Assembly (NCBI RefSeq): GCF_902809835.1
Contig: NZ_CADDWM010000010.1
Span: 203,064-267,063 of the forward strand
Direction of reading: 5' to 3'
Source of the DNA: Agromyces sp. Marseille-P2726
Lineage (GTDB): Bacteria; Actinomycetota; Actinomycetes; Actinomycetales; Microbacteriaceae
Length of the DNA stretch: 64,000 bases
A model generated the notes under the pieces. It had not been told where the DNA came from. It made no database searches and saw only the letters and a list, made by a program, of their open reading frames with translations. The position numbers and the translations under genes were made by a program. Shown here piece by piece: positions 54,904-63,109 of the stretch; the stretch's first letter is position 1, and each line of letters opens with the position of its first letter.

Positions 54904-56004
54904 GTGACGAGCCTCGAAGACCTGCCCATCAGAGACGACCTCCGCGGACGCACTCCCTACGGCGCACCCCAGCAAGCCGTTCCGGTCGCACTCAACGTCA
55001 ACGAGAACACCCATCCCATTCCCGAGGACGTCGCGCATGACATCGTGGCCCGGGTCGCCGCCGCGATCCTCCACCTGAACCGGTACCCCGACCGCGAGTT
55101 CTCCGAACTCCGCGGCGCACTCGCCCGATACCTCGGTCACGGACTCGGCATCGACCGCATCTGGGCGGCGAACGGATCCAACGAGGTGCTCCAGCACATC
55201 CTCCAGGCGTTCGGGGGACCGGGCCGCGCGGCGCTCGGCTTCGCGCCGACCTACTCGATGTACGGGCTGCTCGCCTCCGGCACGGGCACGGCGTGGGTCA
55301 CCGCCGGACGCGACGATGACTTCGAGCTCGGCCCCGAAACCGCGGTCGCCGCCGTCCGCGAGCACGACCCCGACGTCGTCCTGCTCTGTGCGCCGAACAA
55401 TCCGACCGGCACCCCGTTGTCGCTCGAGACGATCAGCGCAGTCGCGGATGCCGCTCGCGGCATCGTCGTCGTCGACGAGGCGTACTTCGAGTTCGCGGAC
55501 CCGGGCACGCCGAGTGCATTGACGCTGCTCGAGGGCAGGCCTCGGTTGATCGTCTCGCGCACCATGAGCAAGGCCTTCGCATTCGCCGGCGCTCGCGTCG
55601 GCTACCTCGCCGCAGATCCGGTCGTCATCGACGCACTTCGGCTTGTTCGCCTGCCCTACCACCTTTCAGCCCTGACCCAGGCGGCCGCTCTCGGGGCGCT
55701 GGCCCACGCCGACGAGATGCTGGCGATGGTCGACGAGATTCGTGCCCAGCGAGACCGGATCTCGACCGAGCTGGCCAACCTCGGCTTCCGCCCGTACCGG
55801 AGCGGGTCGAATTTCGTGCTGTTCGGCGGCGTCGATGACCCGGCCGCCGTCTTCGAAGCGCTCCTCGAGCGCGGCATCCTGATTCGCGACGTCGGGCTTC
55901 CCGGATGCCTCCGGGTCACCGCAGGAACGGAGGCCGAGACGACGGCGTTCCTCGAGGCCCTCGCGGCCGTCGCGTCGTCGGCCGAGAATAGGATTGCCAC
56001 ATGA
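54904..56004 (+). CDS. hisC: Histidinol-phosphate aminotransferase
   Basis: A 366-residue PLP aminotransferase, the seventh step of histidine synthesis. [14 protein letters not shown] and [21 protein letters not shown] open the fold, [12 protein letters not shown] and VVDEAYFEF line the PLP site, and the Schiff-base Lys lies in [18 protein letters not shown]. Arg in [12 protein letters not shown] binds the substrate phosphate. hisB begins in its stop codon. Confidence 0.95.
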   Translation: MTSLEDLPIRDDLRGRTPYGAPQQAVPVALNVNENTHPIPEDVAHDIVARVAAAILHLNRYPDREFSELRGALARYLGHGLGIDRIWAANGSNEVLQHILQAFGGPGRAALGFAPTYSMYGLLASGTGTAWVTAGRDDDFELGPETAVAAVREHDPDVVLLCAPNNPTGTPLSLETISAVADAARGIVVVDEAYFEFADPGTPSALTLLEGRPRLIVSRTMSKAFAFAGARVGYLAADPVVIDALRLVRLPYHLSALTQAAALGALAHADEMLAMVDEIRAQRDRISTELANLGFRPYRSGSNFVLFGGVDDPAAVFEALLERGILIRDVGLPGCLRVTAGTEAETTAFLEALAAVASSAENRIAT

Positions 56005-56615
56005 CGTCCGCCGGAGCAGCGCGAACCGCTCGGGTCCAGCGCGAGACCAGCGAGTCGAATATCGACCTCTCGCTGAACCTCGATGGATCGGGATCGAGCG
56101 ATATCGAGACGACCGTGCCGTTCTACGACCACATGCTCACGGCGTTCGCAAAGCACTCGCTCACCGACCTCACCGTACGGGCGCGAGGCGACATCGAGAT
56201 CGACGTGCACCACACCGTCGAGGACGTGGGCATCGTGCTCGGCCAGGCCATCCGCCAGGCGCTCGGCGACAAGCGCGGCATCTCCCGTTACGGCGACGCC
56301 CTCGTGCCGCTCGACGAGGCGCTCGCCCAGGCCGTCGTCGACATCTCGGGGCGACCGTTCCTCGTGCACACGGGCGAACCGGCCGGATTCGAGTACCACC
56401 TCATCGGCGGTCACTTCACGGGTTCGATGGTGCGGCACGTCTTCGAGGCCATCGCGTTCAATGCGGGCCTCACCGTGCACGTCACCGTGCTCGGCGGCCG
56501 CGACCCGCACCACATCGCGGAGGCCGAGTTCAAGGCGTTCGCTCGGGCCTTCCGGCAGGCGAAGTCGCGCGATCCGCTCGTCTCGGGCGTCCCCTCCACG
56601 AAGGGCGCACTGTGA
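56001..56615 (+). CDS. hisB: Imidazoleglycerol-phosphate dehydratase
   Basis: A 204-residue manganese enzyme. The two metal-binding signatures are [18 protein letters not shown] and [21 protein letters not shown]. The fold opens with [14 protein letters not shown]. It is the monofunctional type, without a phosphatase domain. TAGGAT lies 6 bp upstream inside hisC, hinting at an internal promoter. Confidence 0.96.
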   Translation: MTSAGAARTARVQRETSESNIDLSLNLDGSGSSDIETTVPFYDHMLTAFAKHSLTDLTVRARGDIEIDVHHTVEDVGIVLGQAIRQALGDKRGISRYGDALVPLDEALAQAVVDISGRPFLVHTGEPAGFEYHLIGGHFTGSMVRHVFEAIAFNAGLTVHVTVLGGRDPHHIAEAEFKAFARAFRQAKSRDPLVSGVPSTKGAL

Positions 56616-57250
56616 TCGGCGCCAAGCGCGTGGTGGTGCTCGAGTACGGCTCGGGCAATGTGCACTCCGCGGCCAAGGCGCTCGAACGCGCGGGCGCCGA
56701 GGTCGAGGTCACGGCCGATCGCGCGGCCGCGATGGAGGCTGATGGGCTCGTCGTGCCCGGAGTCGGAGCATTCCGCGCGGTCATGCAGCAATTGCGTGCC
56801 GTGCGAGGCGACGAGATCATCGATCGCCGGCTCGCCGGCGGCCGGCCGGTGCTCGGCATCTGCGTCGGCATGCAGGTGCTCTTCGAGCGTGGCGTCGAAC
56901 GCGGCGTCGACACCGAGGGTCTCGGCGAATGGCCGGGGGTCGTGACCGAGCTGCCGGCGCCAGTGCTCCCGCACATGGGATGGAACACCGTCGAGTCCGA
57001 CGAGGGCTCCGTGCTCTTCGACGGCATCGAGCGGGAGCGGTTCTACTTCGTGCACTCCTTCGCCGCCCAGGACTGGCAGCTCGATGCCACGCCGCCGTTC
57101 GTGAAGCCGAAGCTCACCTGGGCCGAGCACGGGGGCCGCTTCCTCGCCGCGGTCGAGAACGGTCCCTTGTCGGCGACGCAGTTCCATCCCGAGAAGTCAT
57201 CGGATGCCGGCATCCGCCTGCTCGCGAACTGGCTGGGTTCGCTGCGCTGA
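56612..57250 (+). CDS. hisH: Imidazole glycerol phosphate synthase, glutaminase subunit
   Basis: A 212-residue class I amidotransferase supplying ammonia to HisF. The nucleophile Cys is in [11 protein letters not shown], and His/Glu are in [27 protein letters not shown] opens the domain. The GTG at 56612 overlaps the hisB stop. hisF is not in the window. Confidence 0.95.
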   Translation: MIGAKRVVVLEYGSGNVHSAAKALERAGAEVEVTADRAAAMEADGLVVPGVGAFRAVMQQLRAVRGDEIIDRRLAGGRPVLGICVGMQVLFERGVERGVDTEGLGEWPGVVTELPAPVLPHMGWNTVESDEGSVLFDGIERERFYFVHSFAAQDWQLDATPPFVKPKLTWAEHGGRFLAAVENGPLSATQFHPEKSSDAGIRLLANWLGSLR

Positions 57251-57362
57251 CGGCAGGGTCCTGCGAGGATGCCTGGTACGCGAGCCGACCGCGGGCGATC
57301 GACCCGACTACGATGTTGTGACTGTCGGCTGTGGTGTGCGCGCCACCGAATCGAGGACAGTG

Positions 57363-58109
57363 ATGAGTGAGTTCAACAACATGCCGCGTCTCGTGCTGCT
57401 TCCGGCAGTGGACGTGGCCGGTGGCAAGGCCGTGCGACTGACGAAGGGCGAGGCCGGAACCGAGACGAGCTACGGCGACCCCGTCGATGCAGCGGTCGAC
57501 TGGGCCGACCAGGGCGCCGACTGGATCCACCTCGTCGACCTCGACGCGGCCTTCGGGCGCGGGTCCAACACCGGCATCCTGAAGAAGGTCATCCGCCAGG
57601 TGCGCGGCGTGAACGTCGAGCTCTCGGGTGGCATCCGCGACGACGAATCCCTCGAGCACGCGCTCGAGATCGGCGCGAAGCGCATCAATCTGGGCACCGC
57701 CGCCCTCGAGAATCCCGAGTGGGCGGCATCCGTCATCTCGCAGTACGGCGAAGCCATCGCGGTCGGGCTCGACGTTCGCGGAACGACCCTCGCCGCTCGC
57801 GGATGGACGAAGGACGGCGGAGACCTGTGGTCGGTCATGGATCGCCTCGAGGAGGCCGGGACGGCCCGCTACGTCGTGACCGACGTGACGAAGGACGGCA
57901 CCCTGCAGGGCCCCAACATCGACCTGCTACGCCAGGTCATGGACCGCACCCACCGACCGGTTGTGGCCTCGGGCGGGGTCTCGAGCCTCGACGACATCGC
58001 CACGCTCCGGGATCTCGTGCCGATGGGCCTCGAAGGCGCCATCGTGGGCAAGGCCCTCTACGCCGGCGCGTTCACGCTGGCAGAGGCGCTGGATGTCGCC
58101 GGCTACTGA
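57363..58109 (+). CDS. hisA: Phosphoribosyl isomerase A (HisA/PriA)
   Basis: A 248-residue TIM-barrel isomerase of histidine synthesis. [24 protein letters not shown] has the first catalytic Asp, [10 protein letters not shown] follows, and [14 protein letters not shown] has the second Asp. In many Actinobacteria this enzyme (PriA) also isomerises phosphoribosylanthranilate when trpF is missing; I cannot test that here. GAGGACAG precedes the ATG. A 112-bp gap follows hisH. Confidence 0.93.
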   Translation: MSEFNNMPRLVLLPAVDVAGGKAVRLTKGEAGTETSYGDPVDAAVDWADQGADWIHLVDLDAAFGRGSNTGILKKVIRQVRGVNVELSGGIRDDESLEHALEIGAKRINLGTAALENPEWAASVISQYGEAIAVGLDVRGTTLAARGWTKDGGDLWSVMDRLEEAGTARYVVTDVTKDGTLQGPNIDLLRQVMDRTHRPVVASGGVSSLDDIATLRDLVPMGLEGAIVGKALYAGAFTLAEALDVAGY

Positions 58110-58935
58110 TCCCTCCGCTGAATCGGAGGATGCCGCGCCGTCGCGTCGCGGCGCCGACCCGACGTCCTCGGCAGGCAGCGACTCCGCCGGCGTGCCGTGG
58201 GCCGGCCGATCGTTCCAGGCGAATCCGCACGCCACCGATGACGGACGAGCCCCTGAAGCCCTCAGCGCCGCGCTGCGCCGGTTCCGCTCCGGCGACGGCG
58301 GGCAGGGCGACGTGGTCGCCGAGTTCGCCCGGTCGCGTCTGCTGATCCCGTTGCTCGCCGAACTCGGCGACGGCGGATCGGAGACTGGGGCCCATGGGCT
58401 CGCTGTCGACAAGAGCCAGGAACTCTCGATCGTGACGGTCGAGGGGCCCGACGGCCGGCGCGTGCTCCCGGTCTTCGCCTCAGTAAAGACCATGTCGCGC
58501 TGGAATCCGCTGGCGCGACCGGTTCCGGCCGACGGCGTGCGAGTGGCACTGGCCGCGGCCGATGACGGCACGGACCTCATCGTTCTCGATCCCGGATCCC
58601 CGACCGAGTTCGTGCTGCGGCGCCCAGCGGTGTGGGCCGTCGCGCAGTCGCAGCCGTGGCATCCACCGCACGACTCACCCGCCGTGCGCGACGCCTTCGC
58701 GCGCTCGATCGGAACCGAGCTCGCCGTCTTGGGCGTCGAGCTCTCGGCTGGCGATCCCGATGCCCGCCTCGCCGGCCCCGAGCTCGTCGTGCGTCTCACC
58801 CTGGTGGGAGGCCTCACGCGGTCGGAGCTCGACGCGGTGCTCCAGCGCCTCGCGGCGCGTTGGGCAGCGGATGACGCGATCGCCACGCTCGTCGATTCGC
58901 TCACCGTGCGGTTGATCGCGCAGGATCCGCACTAG
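58093..58935 (+). CDS. SseB family protein
   Basis: A 280-residue protein of the SseB (N-terminal) family, commonly encoded right after hisA in Actinobacteria. The conserved core runs from [32 protein letters not shown] through [19 protein letters not shown] to [21 protein letters not shown]. It starts at 58093 inside hisA (17-bp overlap). The first 50 residues are low complexity. No enzymatic motif is visible; the function is unknown. Confidence 0.87.
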   Translation: MSPATDPSAESEDAAPSRRGADPTSSAGSDSAGVPWAGRSFQANPHATDDGRAPEALSAALRRFRSGDGGQGDVVAEFARSRLLIPLLAELGDGGSETGAHGLAVDKSQELSIVTVEGPDGRRVLPVFASVKTMSRWNPLARPVPADGVRVALAAADDGTDLIVLDPGSPTEFVLRRPAVWAVAQSQPWHPPHDSPAVRDAFARSIGTELAVLGVELSAGDPDARLAGPELVVRLTLVGGLTRSELDAVLQRLAARWAADDAIATLVDSLTVRLIAQDPH

Positions 58936-58953
58936 CCCCGCAGTGCCCTGCCG

Positions 58954-58959
58954 TATATT
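58954..58959 (+). promoter_or_regulatory. -10 box TATATT of the membrane protein
   Basis: TATATT is followed by 7 bp and the ATG at 58967. Confidence 0.5.
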
Positions 58960-58966
58960 TCTTGGT

Positions 58967-59620
58967 ATGGCGGATCAGGAATCCACGTCCCCCGTCGACG
59001 GCACCGGCGAACGGAACTCGAACGAGCCGCGTCGGATGCCGCTCGCGCCGGCGCGCGAGTGGGATGACGATGCGCCACCGCCGCCGCCGCGGCCCGCGAT
59101 GTCCGATGACACGAAGCCGCCGGTGGTTCGCACGATCCCCATGCCGAAGGCCGTCCGCGTCGCTCGCACGCTCTGGTTGATCTCGTTCGTGGCCTCCATG
59201 GCCGCAGTGTTCATCTCCTTCCTGACGCACGACGCGCTCAACGATGAGCTCGCCGAGACGATCGGCCGCCTCTCGCCGGGCTACGACGATGAGGAGGTGG
59301 CGGCGCTCGTCGACCTCGTCTACTGGTCGAGCCTCGCCGGACTGGGCGTGGTGGTCGTGATCGAAGCCGTGCTGCTCGGCACGATGCTCACGCGGCGTGG
59401 CGGCGCACGGTGGCTGCAGCTGCCGGTGCTCGTCGTCCACGCAGGCGTCGTGCTGGTGGCGTCGGCGTTCCTCGCGATCGGCGACTGGGGTGGAATCGCC
59501 GAGCTACTGATGCTGGCCGGAATCGTGCTCGCGACCGTTGCCTGGGTGTTCGGCGTGGTCAGGTCGGCTCAGCGATGGTTCCGGATGCCGGACGAGACGC
59601 AGCTTGCTGCGGACGACTGA
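58967..59620 (+). CDS. Four-helix membrane protein of unknown function
   Basis: A 217-residue protein that I cannot assign. About 70 polar, Pro-rich residues precede four transmembrane helices (about residues 68-90, 112-138, 148-170, 178-203). The short C-terminus is cytoplasmic. The ATG at 58967 is set by a TATATT box. Its last 117 bp overlap the 3' end of the minus-strand dynamin-like gene, which is unusual here. Confidence 0.75.
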   Translation: MADQESTSPVDGTGERNSNEPRRMPLAPAREWDDDAPPPPPRPAMSDDTKPPVVRTIPMPKAVRVARTLWLISFVASMAAVFISFLTHDALNDELAETIGRLSPGYDDEEVAALVDLVYWSSLAGLGVVVVIEAVLLGTMLTRRGGARWLQLPVLVVHAGVVLVASAFLAIGDWGGIAELLMLAGIVLATVAWVFGVVRSAQRWFRMPDETQLAADD

Positions 59621-61090
59621 CGTCGGCGCGACGCCCATCATGACCGCTTCGCACGATCGGATCACGACCTGACACGCCTCCACGGCGGCACGGTCGAGCA
59701 GCGGACTGCCGAGCATGGCGCGCCATCGCTGCAGTGCGGCGCCGGCAGCGGCGCGCACCTCGTCGTCGCCGGCGTCATCGTCGAGACCGAGACGACGAGT
59801 CGCCGAGGTTCCTCTTCCACCGATGAGCCGCTCGGCCTCGGCCGCCTCGGCGTCGGGGAGACCGATACCAGTGGTGCGGGCCGCCGAGAGCAGTCGCAGC
59901 TCGCGAAGCTCGTGCGCGTTGGCCTCGAGCCGCTCGATCGCACGTGCGAGCGCTGAGGAGCCGGCGGTCGGTCGGCGGCTGATGAGCGAGCTGAGCGCGG
60001 CCAGGGCCGTGCGCGCCTTCAAGGCGTCGGCGCGAGAGCGGAACTGGTCCGAGACGACCCGCCACAGATCCTCCATCCCGCTCCGCCGGTAGAGTTCGTC
60101 GGCGAGGTCGGTCGAATCGTTGCACCCGGATCGGATGGCAACCGCCGACATCCGGATGCCGAACATGCCGAACCGGTCGAGCAGGTTTCGCCGGTCGTCG
60201 GCAGGCACGTCGATCCCGGCGTCGGCGCGTGCGAACCGGTCGACCGAGACCAGCATCCGTTCGCGTGCGTCCCTACCCAGGCGTGCGACCTCGCGAAGGG
60301 CATCGAACTCGCGCTGGCGAAGGGTGCGCGCCGACTGAGCGACCAGCCCGGCGACCGGAACGACGTCGAGGGCGAGCGAGCGCAGCGCACCGTCGGTGCG
60401 ATAGCGCTCGGCGATGGTGCGAGCGGACAACAGCGCGTCGATGCGACCGGCGCCGATCTCGTCGGCTCGCGAGAGCACCGCCATCGCGTTGACCGTCTCG
60501 GACGTGCCGACGGACGTGTCACGGAAGGCGGACAGGAAGCCCAGGTCGGCGGAATGCAGGTGGCGCATCAGGTACACGATCGCGTCCGCCTCGGAGGGCG
60601 AATCCTGTGGCGTCAGGAACGCCGCCGACCGTGCGGACACCTCGGTCGACAGCGACGCGATGCCGGGGGTGTCGATGAGCGTCACCTCCTCGAGACGCTT
60701 CGACGGCCACTCGACCTCGATCCGGTCGACGTCGCTCACGGGCGTCTCGCCGAGGTCGATGACCAACCGCCCGTCGTCGCGGCGGACCGGCAGCGACCGT
60801 ATGCCCCCGTCGACGAGGTGCAACGTGATCCGGGGAGCCGTCCCGTGTCGGTACCATGTGATGACCTTCGTGCATTCGCCGGCATCCGTCGGCGCGATCT
60901 CCTCGCCGATGATCGCATTCAGCAGGGTCGACTTGCCGGCCTTCACCATCCCGGCGATGGCGACCCGAAGCGGCTCGCCGAGGCGCTGGGAGTGCTCGTC
61001 GAGGACCCGAACAGCCTCATCGTCTTCGTGATACTCGGCGGCCGCCGCCTCCAGCAGCGCGTGCACCTCGTCCAGCACGCGCACGGTCAC
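59504..61090 (-). CDS. Dynamin-like GTPase, second of pair
   Basis: A 528-residue large GTPase. G1 is GMVKAGKST at residues 47-55, the G2 Thr lies in ECTKVITW, G3 is DTPG and G4 is SRAD. The rest is helical with no obvious membrane segment. It overlaps the upstream GTPase by ATGA. The arrangement resembles IniC of the mycobacterial iniBAC operon, which answers cell-wall stress. The last 40 residues (HPEPSLSRPDHAEHPGNGREH) lie opposite another gene and may be less constrained. Confidence 0.85.
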   Translation of the reverse strand: MTVRVLDEVHALLEAAAAEYHEDDEAVRVLDEHSQRLGEPLRVAIAGMVKAGKSTLLNAIIGEEIAPTDAGECTKVITWYRHGTAPRITLHLVDGGIRSLPVRRDDGRLVIDLGETPVSDVDRIEVEWPSKRLEEVTLIDTPGIASLSTEVSARSAAFLTPQDSPSEADAIVYLMRHLHSADLGFLSAFRDTSVGTSETVNAMAVLSRADEIGAGRIDALLSARTIAERYRTDGALRSLALDVVPVAGLVAQSARTLRQREFDALREVARLGRDARERMLVSVDRFARADAGIDVPADDRRNLLDRFGMFGIRMSAVAIRSGCNDSTDLADELYRRSGMEDLWRVVSDQFRSRADALKARTALAALSSLISRRPTAGSSALARAIERLEANAHELRELRLLSAARTTGIGLPDAEAAEAERLIGGRGTSATRRLGLDDDAGDDEVRAAAGAALQRWRAMLGSPLLDRAAVEACQVVIRSCEAVMMGVAPTSVVRSKLRLVRHPEPSLSRPDHAEHPGNGREHDSGQHQ

Positions 61091-63006
61091 GCGGGAGCCG
61101 TCCCGACGCGGGGCTCGCCGGCGGAGACGCGCGAAGCCGCCGGCTGGGCGGTGGATGCCGGTCCGCTCTCCCCCGCGGCCGGGCGCGCGTCGCGCTTCTC
61201 GATGGCACGGACGCGCTTCGTGAGGGCGTCCACGCGCTCGAGGTCTCGTCGCAGGGCCGTGACGCGCTTGTCACGTTCGGCGGCGTACATCGAGGCCGCC
61301 TTCTGCGCTGCGAGTACCGAGTCCGCCAGCGAACGATGGTGCTCGTCGGCGATCGCCGTGAAATGGTCGCGGGTCGTGCGCTGCACGATGCGCAGTCGGT
61401 CCCGCAGCTGCTTGCCGACCTGGAAGATGATCTCGTCGACCTGTCGGCGGATGAGCATCTTCGCCTCGTTGCGTCGCCGCTGGAGGCGGTTCTCGGTGTC
61501 CTCCTTGTAGGCCTTCCGTCCGATCACGGCTCCCGCGGCGAGGGAGAGCGGATTGATGATCGACATCCCGACGATGCCGGTGATGATGCCGACCATCAGC
61601 ACACCGCCGTACGACCCCTTGAGTCCGATGTAGAACTTCTGCATGGCGCCGAGGCGTCCGGAGTCGAGGGTCGCGACCTCGCCGACGGGGTCGAGCACGT
61701 CGCGGGTGTCGTCGACATTGATCGTCGGAAGGGCCACCTCGTCTTCGGTGAAGTGCCGGGCGACCCGCTCCGACAGCCAGGTCGCACGCTCCTGCGTCCA
61801 CACGAACGTGTCGGTGACCGCCGCGGAGACTCGACGCTCGAACCACTCGACGAACTGGTCCCACACCGGTCCGGGATCGCCCTCGTCGATCGAGTCCTCG
61901 GCCTCGCGCTGAATCGAGCGCATGCGGTCGCGGAGGTCGTGCTCGAGGTCGGCGATGAGGTCGGCCACTCCGTCATTCAGGGTCGTCTGCCAGCGAGCGG
62001 AGATCCGTCGCAGCTCGTCGGCCCGATCCTTCGTGGCTTCGAGCTGAGCCACGATCTCGGGGGTCTTCTCGGGGTTCAGGAGCGCGCTCAGCTCGGAGTC
62101 GATGGCGAGGCGCACGTGCTCGGTCGTCGAGTGCAGGTCGGCCACGGTCGACCTGAGCTGCAGCAGTTCGGCGCGTCCGACGATGTCGCGGCGCAGGTAG
62201 GAGACGAGGGCGGGGAAGCCCGACTCCGCATTGAGCTCGGTGTCGGATGACTCGACCGCGGCGAGCCGCAGGTGCGACGACACGGGGAAGAGGCGGATGT
62301 CGGGATCGATCGATCGCAGGTGCGCACGGTTGAGCTCCTCGACCTTTCGCCACTGCGGATACAGGTCGGTCTTCGTGAGCACGCACGCGACGTTCGGGGA
62401 GATGCGCATCGCGTGGCGGAGGAACTGGATCTCGGGCTCGGTGAACTCCTGCGAGGCGTCCGAGACGAAGAGCATCGCGTGCGCGGAGGGGAGCGCTGCG
62501 AGCGTGGTCAGGGCGTGAGCCGACGTCAGACCGCCGACGCCGGGGGAGTCGATGAGCGTCAGTCCGCTCTTCAGCAGCTTCCGGGGGAGGAACACCTCGG
62601 CTCCGGTGACCTCGCGGCCGTCGTCACGACGCGGATCCGCGCCACCTTCGGAGACGAACCCCGCAAGCTCCCTGAGCGCGACCTCGGTGCGCTCGACCCT
62701 GCCGCCCGACTCGATCGTTCCGGAACTCGACCGTTGCGAGAGCACGAACGCCGCGGGCTTCTCGCCGAAGCGCACGCTCGTCGGCACCGCCGTGGCGATG
62801 TCGTCGTCGACCGGACAGACCGGGGCGTTGACCAGCGCGTTCACGAGCTGGCTCTTGCCCTGCTTGAACTCGCCGACGACGATCACCCGGATGCTCGGGT
62901 CGAGCAGCCGGTCCTTCGTCTGCTCCAGTCGACGTCGGAGGTCGGCTCGATCTCCCGTGCCTGCGAGCGCGATGCCGTGATCGACGAGTTCGATGAGTTG
63001 CTGCAT
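61087..63006 (-). CDS. Dynamin-like GTPase with membrane segment, first of pair
   Basis: A 639-residue bacterial dynamin-like protein. G1 is GEFKQGKSQ at residues 45-53, the G2 Thr is in DIATAVPTSV, G3 is DSPGVGG and G4 is TKTD. A hydrophobic region near residues 468-497 (GGVLMVGIITGIVGMSIINPL) could insert into membrane, as paddles do in BDLPs. Helical stalk regions flank it. The ATG at 63006 has AGGAG 8 bp upstream; the longer frame to 63069 is rejected. IniA-like by context. Confidence 0.88.
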   Translation of the reverse strand: MQQLIELVDHGIALAGTGDRADLRRRLEQTKDRLLDPSIRVIVVGEFKQGKSQLVNALVNAPVCPVDDDIATAVPTSVRFGEKPAAFVLSQRSSSGTIESGGRVERTEVALRELAGFVSEGGADPRRDDGREVTGAEVFLPRKLLKSGLTLIDSPGVGGLTSAHALTTLAALPSAHAMLFVSDASQEFTEPEIQFLRHAMRISPNVACVLTKTDLYPQWRKVEELNRAHLRSIDPDIRLFPVSSHLRLAAVESSDTELNAESGFPALVSYLRRDIVGRAELLQLRSTVADLHSTTEHVRLAIDSELSALLNPEKTPEIVAQLEATKDRADELRRISARWQTTLNDGVADLIADLEHDLRDRMRSIQREAEDSIDEGDPGPVWDQFVEWFERRVSAAVTDTFVWTQERATWLSERVARHFTEDEVALPTINVDDTRDVLDPVGEVATLDSGRLGAMQKFYIGLKGSYGGVLMVGIITGIVGMSIINPLSLAAGAVIGRKAYKEDTENRLQRRRNEAKMLIRRQVDEIIFQVGKQLRDRLRIVQRTTRDHFTAIADEHHRSLADSVLAAQKAASMYAAERDKRVTALRRDLERVDALTKRVRAIEKRDARPAAGESGPASTAQPAASRVSAGEPRVGTAPA

Positions 63007-63059
63007 CCGTGCACTCCTAGTTCCAGGCTTCCTCAGTCTTGCAGATGGGACGCCGAATC

Positions 63060-63089
63060 GGCCCGGCACGGATGGTTCCGCGCCGGGCC
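63060..63089 (-). terminator. Strong hairpin between repeat protein and GTPase genes
   Basis: GGCCCGGC (63060-63067) pairs with GCCGGGCC (63082-63089), and CGGA/TCCG around TGGT continue the stem after an A-C mismatch. There is no T run. It may lower expression of the GTPases relative to the upstream gene. Confidence 0.6.
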
Positions 63090-63109
63090 GACCCAGGTGT
63101 GACGTGTGA

